A DNA stretch of 64,000 nucleotides from Pseudomonas sp. RGM2987 (GTDB taxonomy: Bacteria > Pseudomonadota > Gammaproteobacteria > Pseudomonadales > Pseudomonadaceae). Of this stretch, positions 15,730 to 23,394 are shown in pieces. The stretch spans positions 124,001 to 188,000 of the forward strand of contig NZ_JALJDX010000221.1 in assembly GCF_022952855.1 (NCBI RefSeq), in the 5' to 3' direction. Below the pieces are notes generated by a model that was given only the letters and a program-made list of their open reading frames with translations, was not told the origin of the DNA and did no database searches. The first letter of the stretch is position 1. Every line of letters begins with the position of its first letter. A program made the position numbers and the translations under genes.

Positions 15730-16908
15730 CTACTTGGACAGAAACCGCATCCCTTCCTCCAACCCCCGCAAGGTCAGCGGATACATCCGGTCTTCCACCA
15801 GTTCCCGGACGATGTTGGTCGAGGCGGTATAGCCCCAGGTGTCCTTCGGGTACGGATTGATCCAGATGAGTTTCTTGTACTTCTCCATGAAGCGCTGCAT
15901 CCACACATAGCCGGCTTCTTCGTTCCAATGCTCGACGCTGCCGCCGGCCTGGGTGATTTCATAGGGCGCCATGGCGGCATCGCCGATGAAAATCACTTTG
16001 TAGTCGGCGCCGTACTTGTGCAGCAGGTCCTGGGTCGAGGTGCGCTCGGAGGTGCGGCGCAGGTTGTTCTTCCACACCGACTCGTAGACGAAGTTGTGGA
16101 AGTAGAAATATTCCAGGTGCTTGAACTCGGTCTTGCAGGCCGAGAACAGTTCCTCACAGATTTTCACGTGGGCGTCCATCGAGCCGCCGATGTCGAACAG
16201 CAGCAACAACTTCACCGTATTGCGCCGTTCCGGGCGCATCTGGATGTTCAGCAGGCCGGCGTCGCGGGCGGTGTGGTCGATGGTGCCGTCGATGTCCAGT
16301 TCTTCGGCCGCACCCTGGCGGGCGAATTTGCGCAGGCGACGCAGGGCGATCTTGATGTTGCGGGTGCCCAGTTCCACTTGGTCGTCGAGGTTCTTGTACT
16401 CGCGCTGGTCCCAGACCTTCACGGCCTTGCCCTGGCGCTTGCCGGCGTCGCCGACGCGGATCCCCTCGGGGTTGAAACCGCCGGAGCCGAACGGGCTGGT
16501 GCCGCCGGTGCCGATCCACTTGTTGCCGCCGGCATGGCGTTCCTTCTGTTCTTCCAGGCGCTTCTTGAACTCTTCGATCAGCTTGTCCAGGCCACCGAGG
16601 GACTGGATCTGTGCGCGTTCTTCGTCGGTCAGCGAGCGCTCGAACTCCTTGCGCAACCAGTCTTCGGGAATCAGCGCCTGGAGGTGGTCGTCAAGCTTCT
16701 CCAGGCCATTGAAGTAAGCGGCGAACGCCCGGTCGAACTTGTCGAAATGCCGCTCGTCCTTCACCAGGATCGCCCGGGACAGGTAATAGAACTCGTCCAT
16801 GTCGGCGAAGATCACCCGCTGTTTCAGCGCGTTGATCAGGTCCAGCAGTTCACGCACCGACACCGGCACCTTGGCGGCGCGCATCTCATTGAACAGATTC
16901 AGCAGCAT
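15730..16908 (-). CDS. VWA domain protein, CoxE-like, MoxR partner
   Basis: A 392-aa protein whose C-terminal half is a von Willebrand A domain of the CoxE-like type. The metal-site motif reads DIGGSMD at residue 239, a DxGxS variant of the usual DxSxS. The N-terminal half is helical (SVRELLDLINAL, with a charged segment around residues 90-125). Such proteins work with MoxR ATPases as chaperone-like pairs that insert metals or assemble complexes. The MoxR gene lies 34 bp upstream on the same strand, and the two are surely co-transcribed. The client is unknown, since no oxidase or dehydrogenase genes adjoin it. Confidence 0.88.
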   Translation of the reverse strand: MLLNLFNEMRAAKVPVSVRELLDLINALKQRVIFADMDEFYYLSRAILVKDERHFDKFDRAFAAYFNGLEKLDDHLQALIPEDWLRKEFERSLTDEERAQIQSLGGLDKLIEEFKKRLEEQKERHAGGNKWIGTGGTSPFGSGGFNPEGIRVGDAGKRQGKAVKVWDQREYKNLDDQVELGTRNIKIALRRLRKFARQGAAEELDIDGTIDHTARDAGLLNIQMRPERRNTVKLLLLFDIGGSMDAHVKICEELFSACKTEFKHLEYFYFHNFVYESVWKNNLRRTSERTSTQDLLHKYGADYKVIFIGDAAMAPYEITQAGGSVEHWNEEAGYVWMQRFMEKYKKLIWINPYPKDTWGYTASTNIVRELVEDRMYPLTLRGLEEGMRFLSK

Positions 16909-16942
16909 GGCAGTTGCCCTCGCGCTTGTTGACGAAGAGGGC

Positions 16943-17794
16943 TCAACGCGTGCCGCGACGGCTCATGAACGCCAGGCGTTCGAGCAGTTGCACGTCCTGC
17001 TCGTTCTTGACCAGGGCGCCGGCCAGCGGCGGAATGGCCTTGGTCGGATCGCGCTCGCGCAGCACCGCTTCGCCGATGTTGTCGGCCATCAGCAATTTGA
17101 GCCAGTCCACCAGTTCGGAGGTGGAAGGCTTTTTCTTCAAACCCGGCACCTTGCGCACGTCGAAGAACACGTCCAGCGCTTCGCTGACCAGGTCTTTCTT
17201 GATGTCCGGGTAATGCACATCGACGATTTTCTGCAGGGTGACGCGGTCGGGGAAAGCGATGTAGTGGAAGAAGCAGCGGCGCAGGAACGCGTCCGGCAGT
17301 TCTTTTTCGTTGTTGGAGGTAATGATGATGATCGGGCGCTGCTTGGCCTTGATGGTTTCATCGGTCTCGTAGACGTAGAACTCCATTTTGTCGAGTTCTT
17401 GCAGCAGGTCGTTGGGGAACTCGATGTCGGCCTTGTCGATCTCGTCGATCAGCAGGATCACCCGCTCCTCGGATTCGAAAGCTTCCCAGAGCTTGCCCTT
17501 CTTCAGGTAGTTGCGCACGTCGTGGACCTTGTCCACGCCCAGTTGCGAGTCCCGCAGACGGCTGACCGCATCGTACTCGTACAGGCCTTGGTGGGCCTTG
17601 GTGGTGGACTTGATGTGCCAGGTGATCAGGCGCGCGCCGAAGGACTCGGCCAGTTGCTCGGCCAGCATGGTCTTGCCGGTGCCCGGTTCGCCCTTGACCA
17701 GCAACGGCCGCTCCAGGGTAATGGCGGCGTTCACGGCCAGCTTCAGGTCATCGGTGGCCACGTATGCGCGGGTGCCTTCGAACTTCATCTGCAA
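16943..17794 (-). CDS. MoxR family AAA ATPase
   Basis: A 283-aa AAA+ ATPase of the MoxR branch. Walker A GEPGTGKT is at residues 35-42, Walker B ILLIDE at 113-118, sensor 1 is in IIITSNNEKELPDAFLRRC, and a helical lid domain follows. It is soluble and cytoplasmic. Together with the downstream VWA protein it forms the classic MoxR-VWA pair. The ATG at 17794 follows GAGGAAAT, a good ribosome site. Confidence 0.92.
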   Translation of the reverse strand: MQMKFEGTRAYVATDDLKLAVNAAITLERPLLVKGEPGTGKTMLAEQLAESFGARLITWHIKSTTKAHQGLYEYDAVSRLRDSQLGVDKVHDVRNYLKKGKLWEAFESEERVILLIDEIDKADIEFPNDLLQELDKMEFYVYETDETIKAKQRPIIIITSNNEKELPDAFLRRCFFHYIAFPDRVTLQKIVDVHYPDIKKDLVSEALDVFFDVRKVPGLKKKPSTSELVDWLKLLMADNIGEAVLRERDPTKAIPPLAGALVKNEQDVQLLERLAFMSRRGTR

Positions 17795-17956
17795 TTTCCT
17801 CGAGGGGTGTCGCCGGCCCGGCGAGGCGGGGCGCGCGAAATAAATGTCGTGCCCGACTATAACGCGCCGCCGCGCCGCCTGTGAACGCAGACGCCGTATT
17901 CAGTCTCTGAATGGAGCGTCACATGTTGACTCAGTCTCGGCGGCTTGCCAGTATTG

Positions 17957-17979
17957 CATATCGCCAATTTGGCGATATG
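17957..17979. promoter_or_regulatory. Perfect 23-nt palindrome, probable operator
   Basis: CATATCGCCAA (17957-17967), a single T, then its exact reverse complement TTGGCGATATG (17969-17979). It ends 8 nt before the DUF4160 start codon. A symmetric site of this size, in front of an operon whose second gene has a helix-turn-helix, suggests autoregulation by a dimer. That assignment is inferred. Confidence 0.6.
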
Positions 17980-17987
17980 TTGACGAC

Positions 17988-18218
17988 ATGTCTACTAAAT
18001 ATCGATTCAAGAATACCTACCGCATTCAACTGCGTGAAAGAGACCATCCACCGCCCCATGTCCATCTCACGGGCGGCGGGCTGGATGTGGTCCTGAGCCT
18101 CGAAACCGTCGAAGTGATGATGGGATGGGCGCCGCCGTCGATTATCAAGGAAGCGCTGGAGTGGGTCAGGGCCCATCAAGCGCAACTGTTGGAGGAATGG
18201 CAACGATGCTACCCATGA
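17988..18218 (+). CDS. DUF4160 domain protein
   Basis: A 76-aa protein with the DUF4160 hallmark RERDHPPPHVHL followed by a short beta-rich stretch and a C-terminal helical tail (EALEWVRAHQAQLLEEWQRC). The conserved His-rich core suggests a catalytic or metal site, but no activity is known to me. A longer in-frame reading upstream lacks family similarity, so ATG 17988 is preferred. The stop overlaps the next gene by 13 nt. DUF4160 is very often followed by a DUF2442 protein, and a toxin-antitoxin-like relation is plausible but unproven. Confidence 0.82.
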   Translation: MSTKYRFKNTYRIQLRERDHPPPHVHLTGGGLDVVLSLETVEVMMGWAPPSIIKEALEWVRAHQAQLLEEWQRCYP

Positions 18219-18706
18219 AACGACCCAGGCTGTTGGCGGTGCAGGCCATCATGCCGTTCAGTCTCGAGCTCACGTTCATCGATGGACAGCGACTGGCGCT
18301 GGACTTGAGCGCCGATGTACAACGCTACCCGGGCTTACAGCCATTAGCTGAAGAAGGAGCATTTGCGCACGCCGCCTTGGGCGACGATGGCTGGAGCGTG
18401 GAATGGCCAGAGTTGGATATCCAGATTGGCGCCGATACGTTGTACCTGGATGCGTTGGCCCAGAACGCGGTCGATGAAAATACCCGAATCTTTATTGACT
18501 GGCGTGCTCGCACCGGCTTGCCATTGAACAAGGCCGCCGAAGCGCTGGGGGTCAGCGCTCGCAGCATCAGTCGCTACAGCAGTGGTCGCGATGCCGTGCC
18601 GCGTTCGCTGGCCCTGGCCTGTCTAGGCTGGGACTCGTTGCAGCGTGGCACGGGCATCGCGGTAGCGGAATCGACCGGCCGCTATACCATCACGCGAAAG
18701 CCCTAA
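18206..18706 (+). CDS. DUF2442 protein with helix-turn-helix
   Basis: A 166-aa two-part protein. Residues about 8-90 match the DUF2442 pattern (FSLELTFIDGQRLALDLSADV, then DLSADVQRYPGLQPL). Residues about 100-140 form an XRE-like helix-turn-helix (LPLNKAAEALGVSARSISRY). ATG 18206 is chosen for its 10-nt spacing from GGAGG; ATGs at 18197 and 18215 are alternatives. It overlaps the DUF4160 gene and probably binds the 23-nt palindrome in front of the pair. It ends 4 nt into the convergent DUF748 gene. Confidence 0.82.
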   Translation: MLPMKRPRLLAVQAIMPFSLELTFIDGQRLALDLSADVQRYPGLQPLAEEGAFAHAALGDDGWSVEWPELDIQIGADTLYLDALAQNAVDENTRIFIDWRARTGLPLNKAAEALGVSARSISRYSSGRDAVPRSLALACLGWDSLQRGTGIAVAESTGRYTITRKP

Positions 18707-19779
18707 TCCTTGGAAGGCGGCGGCTGCTCATAGCGGGCATTGAACGCCTGGACAAAGCCATTGCGCAGAATCTGCAGGAAGGCCTCGAAGGCGCTGATGT
18801 TCTGCTGGTGGACATTGCCGCTGAGTTCCACCCGGGTGGCGAACTGGTTCTTGCGCTGATTCTTGAGGGCGGTTTCCCCGGTGCCGACCAACGCCTCCCA
18901 GACCGAGCGGAAGATGTTCTTTTTCTCGTTTTCCACGTCCTGCTGCCAGTCGAACACGTCCACATCGCGCAACAGCGGCTTGATGTAGCCGCTGAGCCGG
19001 GCGTTGTCGGCCTGGGCTTCAATCACCAGGTCGCCATGGCCGGCGTTGAAATCGAATTTGCCATAGGCTGCGGCGAAGTCGTTCAGGCGCTTGAGCTCGA
19101 TATTCCTGGCCCGCAAGCGGAAGTCGAAATCCTCGAAGTTGCTCAGCGGGTCGAAGGTTGCCTGTACTTCCAGCGGCGCGTGTTCGGCCACCAGGGCCTT
19201 GCCTTCGAAGCGGGCGTCGCGCTTGCCTTCGGTGTCGACCACGTTGGTCAGGTTATAGAAGCTGGCGTTGACCTCGGTGGCCCGCAGGTTGACCGGCGGC
19301 TGGGAGTTGAAGTTGCGAAAGGTGATCTTGCCGTCCCTGATCCGCACTTCGTTGAGGGTGATGGGCAGCAGCTTGCTCAATTGCTCGCGCCAGTTGGTGC
19401 CCTGACCGGTCTGGGAGTTCTGGCGGTTGGGGCCGCCATCGACGAAGTTCACCTCGGGACGGGCGAATTCCGCTTCGGCCACCACCGCATGGTCGTACCA
19501 CAGCGAGTGCCAGCTGACGGAAAGGTCGATCAGCGGCGCATCGACGAACGGCACCGGGACCTTGCCGTCGACCTTGACGATTTTCAGGCCGTTGATCCGG
19601 TAGGCCCCACGCCACAGCGCCAGGTCCACATCGGTGACCTGGCCGCGGTAATCGCCCATATCGGCCAGTTTGTCGTTCAGGTAGTCGCGTACCAGGTATG
19701 GCAAAGTGAAATGCAGGGCCACCAGCACCGCGACGATGGCGGCGAATATCCACAGTGGCCAGCTGTATCGGCGTTTCAT
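18703..19779 (-). CDS. DUF748 (AsmA-like) membrane-anchored protein
   Basis: A 358-aa protein with one N-terminal membrane helix (WPLWIFAAIVAVLVALHFTLP) and a large periplasmic beta-rich domain of the DUF748/AsmA-like family. LPYLVRDYLNDKLADMGDYRG and the DVDLALWRGAYRINGLKI segment are typical. AsmA-like proteins are linked to envelope lipid transport or outer-membrane assembly, but a specific role for this member is not evident. An upstream in-frame ATG would add 29 residues without hydrophobic character, so ATG 19779 is preferred. Confidence 0.85.
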   Translation of the reverse strand: MKRRYSWPLWIFAAIVAVLVALHFTLPYLVRDYLNDKLADMGDYRGQVTDVDLALWRGAYRINGLKIVKVDGKVPVPFVDAPLIDLSVSWHSLWYDHAVVAEAEFARPEVNFVDGGPNRQNSQTGQGTNWREQLSKLLPITLNEVRIRDGKITFRNFNSQPPVNLRATEVNASFYNLTNVVDTEGKRDARFEGKALVAEHAPLEVQATFDPLSNFEDFDFRLRARNIELKRLNDFAAAYGKFDFNAGHGDLVIEAQADNARLSGYIKPLLRDVDVFDWQQDVENEKKNIFRSVWEALVGTGETALKNQRKNQFATRVELSGNVHQQNISAFEAFLQILRNGFVQAFNARYEQPPPSKD

Positions 19780-19908
19780 GTCAGCACTCCCAGCGTTGTT
19801 AATGCCATTGACTGTTGGAGCAACCGGAACGTTCGGTGCAACTGGACGCACTCGGGCAACAGGCATACCTTTAGGCGTTAAATTCCCGCTGAATCAAGGA
19901 CCCCAGCC

Positions 19909-20883
19909 ATGAGCCGCATATTCGCTGACAACGCCCATTCCATCGGTAATACGCCGTTGGTGCAGATCAACCGCATTGCCCCACGCGGAGTGACCATCCT
20001 GGCGAAGATCGAAGGGCGCAACCCGGGTTATTCGGTCAAGTGCCGGATCGGCGCGAACATGATCTGGGACGCGGAAAGCTCGGGCCGGCTCAAGCCTGGC
20101 ATGACGATTGTCGAGCCGACCTCGGGCAATACCGGCATTGGCCTGGCGTTTGTCGCCGCTGCCCGTGGCTACAAGCTGATGCTGACCATGCCGTCGTCCA
20201 TGAGCATCGAACGGCGCAAGGTCCTCAAGGCCCTGGGCGCGGAACTGGTGCTCACCGAACCGGCCAAGGGCATGAAAGGCGCCATCGAAAAAGCCGCCGA
20301 AATCCTTGCCAGCGACCCTTCCAAGTACTTCATGCCGCAGCAGTTCGAAAACCCGGCGAACCCGGCGATCCACGAAAAGACCACCGGCCCGGAAATCTGG
20401 AACGACACCGACGGCGCGGTGGATGTACTGGTCTCGGGCGTCGGCACCGGCGGGACGATCACCGGGGTGTCGCGGTATATCAAGAACACCTGCGGCAAGC
20501 CGATTCTGTCGGTGGCAGTGGAGCCTGAGTCTTCGCCGGTGATTACCCAGGCGCTGGCCGGGCAGGAGATCAAGCCCAGCCCGCACAAGATCCAGGGGAT
20601 CGGCGCCGGGTTCGTGCCGAAGAACCTTGACCTGTCAATCGTCGATCAGGTCGAGCGGGTCACGGATGAAGCGTCCAAGGCCATGGCCCTGCGCCTGATG
20701 CAGGAGGAGGGCATCCTCTGTGGCATTTCCTGTGGCGCGGCAATGGCGGTGGCCGCACGCCTGGCGGAGAAGCCGGAAATGCAAGGTAAGACCATCGTGG
20801 TGATCTTGCCGGATTCGGGCGAGCGGTACTTGTCGAGCATGTTGTTCAGTGATCTGTTTACCGAGCAGGAAATTCAGCAGTAA
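19909..20883 (+). CDS. cysK: Cysteine synthase A (O-acetylserine sulfhydrylase)
   Basis: PLP enzyme (324 aa) that makes L-cysteine from O-acetyl-L-serine and sulfide. The PLP lysine is Lys44 in GYSVKCRIG, followed by the substrate loop EPTSGNTGIGLA and the phosphate-binding GVGTGGTITG. The C-terminal SGERYLSSMLF block is CysK-like. It belongs to the cytoplasmic sulfur assimilation pathway and would be one target of CysB control, though I do not see a clear CysB site. It is monocistronic, with REP DNA downstream. Confidence 0.93.
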   Translation: MSRIFADNAHSIGNTPLVQINRIAPRGVTILAKIEGRNPGYSVKCRIGANMIWDAESSGRLKPGMTIVEPTSGNTGIGLAFVAAARGYKLMLTMPSSMSIERRKVLKALGAELVLTEPAKGMKGAIEKAAEILASDPSKYFMPQQFENPANPAIHEKTTGPEIWNDTDGAVDVLVSGVGTGGTITGVSRYIKNTCGKPILSVAVEPESSPVITQALAGQEIKPSPHKIQGIGAGFVPKNLDLSIVDQVERVTDEASKAMALRLMQEEGILCGISCGAAMAVAARLAEKPEMQGKTIVVILPDSGERYLSSMLFSDLFTEQEIQQ

Positions 20884-20915
20884 CGCAGGCCTCACTGCGC
20901 AGGTGAGTGAACGTT

Positions 20916-21033
20916 ATTGTGGCGAGGGAGCTTGCTCCCGCTCGACTGCGAAGCAGGCGCCTGCGGGTCTTGTGGCAATTATCGCAGTGGGGGTACTGCG
21001 CACCCCAGCGGGAGCCAGCTCCCTCGCCACAAA
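20916..21033. repeat. Paired REP element (family B)
   Basis: Inverted pair of TGTGGCGAGGGAGCTTGCTC-type units (the second has GGAGCCAGCTCC) between cysK and the hydroxylase gene. Confidence 0.88.
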
Positions 21034-21255
21034 AGCCGCTCCAGGTTTGAAAGCTTTACCAGGTTTGAGCCATGGTGTTTGACCGGTGTCAGTCAAGGTT
21101 CAGGCCAGGGATGTTATGAAAGTCATTGTTGCGCATCCCTCAACAATGAATATTACGCCGGGCGGTTCCTTACGCCGCCCACGATCTATACCATGGCCGG
21201 CCGCTGCGCTGGCCCGATGGCATCGCGTAAGTTGTTTTCTGACAAGGAGTTCCAG

Positions 21256-22194
21256 ATGACGTTTTCGTTTGTCGCCAAGGCCTCGGTCCTGCTGCTGTTT
21301 CTCGGCAGCACGCTGTATGTGCATCTGCGCGGTAAGGCGCGTTTGCCGGTCTTGCGCCAGTTCGTCAATCATTCGGCGCTTTTCGCTCCTTACAACGCCT
21401 TGATGTACCTGTTCTCCGGCGTGCCGTCCAAGCCCTACCTGGACCGCAGCAAGTTCCCCGAGCTGGATGTGCTCAAGGACAACTGGCAGGTCATCCGCGA
21501 CGAGGCCCTGCACTTGTTCGACGAGGGCTACATTCGCGCTGCGCAGAAGAACAACGACGCCGGCTTCGGTTCGTTCTTCAAGAAGGGCTGGAAGCGTTTC
21601 TACCTCAAGTGGTACGACAAACCGCTGCCCTCCGCCGAGCTGCTCTGCCCGAAAACCGTCGAGCTGGTGAGTGCGATCCCCAATGTGAAAGGCGCGATGT
21701 TTGCGCTGCTGCCGGGCGGAAGCCATCTGAACCCCCATCGCGATCCGTTCGCCGGTTCCCTGCGTTATCACCTGGGGCTGTCCACGCCCAACTCCGATGA
21801 CTGCCGCATCTTCGTCGACGGCCAGGTCTATGCCTGGCGTGACGGCGAGGACGTGATGTTCGACGAAACCTACGTGCACTGGGTCAAGAACGAAACCCCG
21901 CAGACGCGGGTGATCCTGTTCTGTGACATCGAGCGGCCCCTGAGCAACCGCCTGATGACCCGCGTCAATCGCGCCATCAGCGCCTTCCTCGGCCGCGCCA
22001 CCGCGCCGCAGAACCTGGATGACGAACGCGTCGGCGGGATCAACCAGGCCTACGCCTGGAGCAAGTCGTTCAGCGACTCCTTCAGCGGCCGGGTCAAGCA
22101 GTTCAAGCGCAAGCACCCCAAGGCGTACCGGGTGATGCGTCCGGTGCTGGCGGTGGCGGTGTTGACGGCGTTGGGGTACTGGTTGTTTGGTTGA
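21256..22194 (+). CDS. lpxO: LpxO-like lipid A hydroxylase (Asp/Asn beta-hydroxylase family)
   Basis: A 312-aa Fe(II)/2-oxoglutarate dioxygenase. Near residue 156 the core GGSHLNPHRDPFAGSLRYHL supplies the iron and co-substrate residues, followed by FDETYVHWVKNET with the second His and RVILFCDIERP. Membrane helices at the N terminus (FVAKASVLLLFLGSTLYVHL) and C terminus (LAVAVLTALGYWLFG) match LpxO, which 2-hydroxylates the secondary acyl chain of lipid A at the inner membrane. The long in-frame extension upstream is REP DNA, so ATG 21256 (AAGGAG 9 nt before) is the start. Confidence 0.85.
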   Translation: MTFSFVAKASVLLLFLGSTLYVHLRGKARLPVLRQFVNHSALFAPYNALMYLFSGVPSKPYLDRSKFPELDVLKDNWQVIRDEALHLFDEGYIRAAQKNNDAGFGSFFKKGWKRFYLKWYDKPLPSAELLCPKTVELVSAIPNVKGAMFALLPGGSHLNPHRDPFAGSLRYHLGLSTPNSDDCRIFVDGQVYAWRDGEDVMFDETYVHWVKNETPQTRVILFCDIERPLSNRLMTRVNRAISAFLGRATAPQNLDDERVGGINQAYAWSKSFSDSFSGRVKQFKRKHPKAYRVMRPVLAVAVLTALGYWLFG

Positions 22195-22264
22195 TGTTGG
22201 GCAGTGGACGCTGGTGACATCAGCAGCGTGTTTTACCGGGCAGACCTCCAGTGGTGGTCACATT

Positions 22265-22333
22265 GCTTTCGCGAGCAAGCCCGCTCCCACAGGTTACGCG
22301 CTATCCCTGTGGGAGCGGGCTTGCTCGCGAAGA
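22265..22333. repeat. Paired REP element (family A)
   Basis: Compact inverted pair of family A units with a short spacer, between convergent genes. Confidence 0.9.
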
Positions 22334-22355
22334 CGCTGTCAGCCGCGCCGATAAA

Positions 22356-23264
22356 CTACCGGCCAGCCCCCTCAACCGGTTTCGCCGCACCCGGTTTCAA
22401 CACCAACCACAACGCCGCCGCAATCAACACGCCGCCATACAAATGCGCCATCCCCAGCGGCTCATCCAGCAGCAAAGCCCCCCACAACACGCCGAATGGC
22501 GGAATCAGAAAGGTCACGGTCATCGACTTCACCGGGCCGATCGAGCTGAGCAGGCGGAAGTAAAGAATGTACGCCAGGGCCGTGCACACCAGCCCCAACC
22601 CCAGCAGCGACCACCAGACACTCCAGCCGCCCCAACTGACCGGTGGCTGGTTGATGACGCTGTAGCCAAACAGCGGCAGCAGGAACAGCGTGGCGCCGAA
22701 CATGCTGCCCAGGGCCGAGAGGCGGCTGTCCAGCCCTCCTTGATGATCGAGCCAGCGGCGGGTGAGGAAGCCGGCGAAGCCGTAGCAGGTGGTGGCGAGG
22801 AGGCAGGCGAGTGCGCCCATCAGCAACTGCAGGTCGAAGGCCACCGGGCCGGCGCCGGTCAGGATGCCGACGCCGAGCAATCCAAGAAACACACCACTGA
22901 GTTTGGCCGCGGTGAGTTTTTCGCTGAAGAACAACCCACCGATCAGCACGCCCATCAGCGGCGTCGTCGCGTTGAAGATCGCCGAATAGCCGGCCGGCAG
23001 CACCTGGGCCGCCACTGAATAGAAGGTGGCCGGGATACCCGAGTTGATCAGGCCCAGCACCATCACGACTTTCAGCTTGCCGCGAAAATTGAAGTCGATG
23101 CGCATCAGCGCCAGGATCACCAGCAGGCCAACGAAGGCGATGGACACCCGGAAGAATGCAGTGGGGATCGTGCCAATGACCGGGGCGATAATGCGCATGA
23201 ACAGAAAGCTCGCGCCCCAGATGGCGGCCAGAGACAGCAGACGCAGGATATCGACGGGGTTCAC
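22356..23264 (-). CDS. EamA/DMT family transporter
   Basis: Drug/metabolite transporter of 302 aa with ten hydrophobic helices in two EamA repeats. The first begins LLSLAAIWGASFLFMRIIAP, and the second ends near GVLWGALLLDEPLGMAHLYG. The GTG start at 23264 is preferred: AAGGA lies 9 nt upstream and the protein then begins right before the first helix, whereas the longer ATG form adds 51 residues of non-family sequence. The substrate is unknown; family members export amino acids or other small metabolites. It is divergent from aceK. Confidence 0.85.
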   Translation of the reverse strand: MNPVDILRLLSLAAIWGASFLFMRIIAPVIGTIPTAFFRVSIAFVGLLVILALMRIDFNFRGKLKVVMVLGLINSGIPATFYSVAAQVLPAGYSAIFNATTPLMGVLIGGLFFSEKLTAAKLSGVFLGLLGVGILTGAGPVAFDLQLLMGALACLLATTCYGFAGFLTRRWLDHQGGLDSRLSALGSMFGATLFLLPLFGYSVINQPPVSWGGWSVWWSLLGLGLVCTALAYILYFRLLSSIGPVKSMTVTFLIPPFGVLWGALLLDEPLGMAHLYGGVLIAAALWLVLKPGAAKPVEGAGR

Positions 23265-23394
23265 GAGGCATTCCTTGCTGGATGGGCCGGCAAGTGTCGC
23301 CGCCCCCGATACCGATGGCAATGGTTGCGTTGCCGCCTGATTGGCCTCTAAGCTCAGTCGCCAATAACAAGCATGACCCGCCGAGGTTAACCCT

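Noticed and set aside
20917..21255. N-terminal extension of the LpxO-like protein
   Set aside because: The extension is translated REP DNA; ATG 21256 with its ribosome site is the real start.
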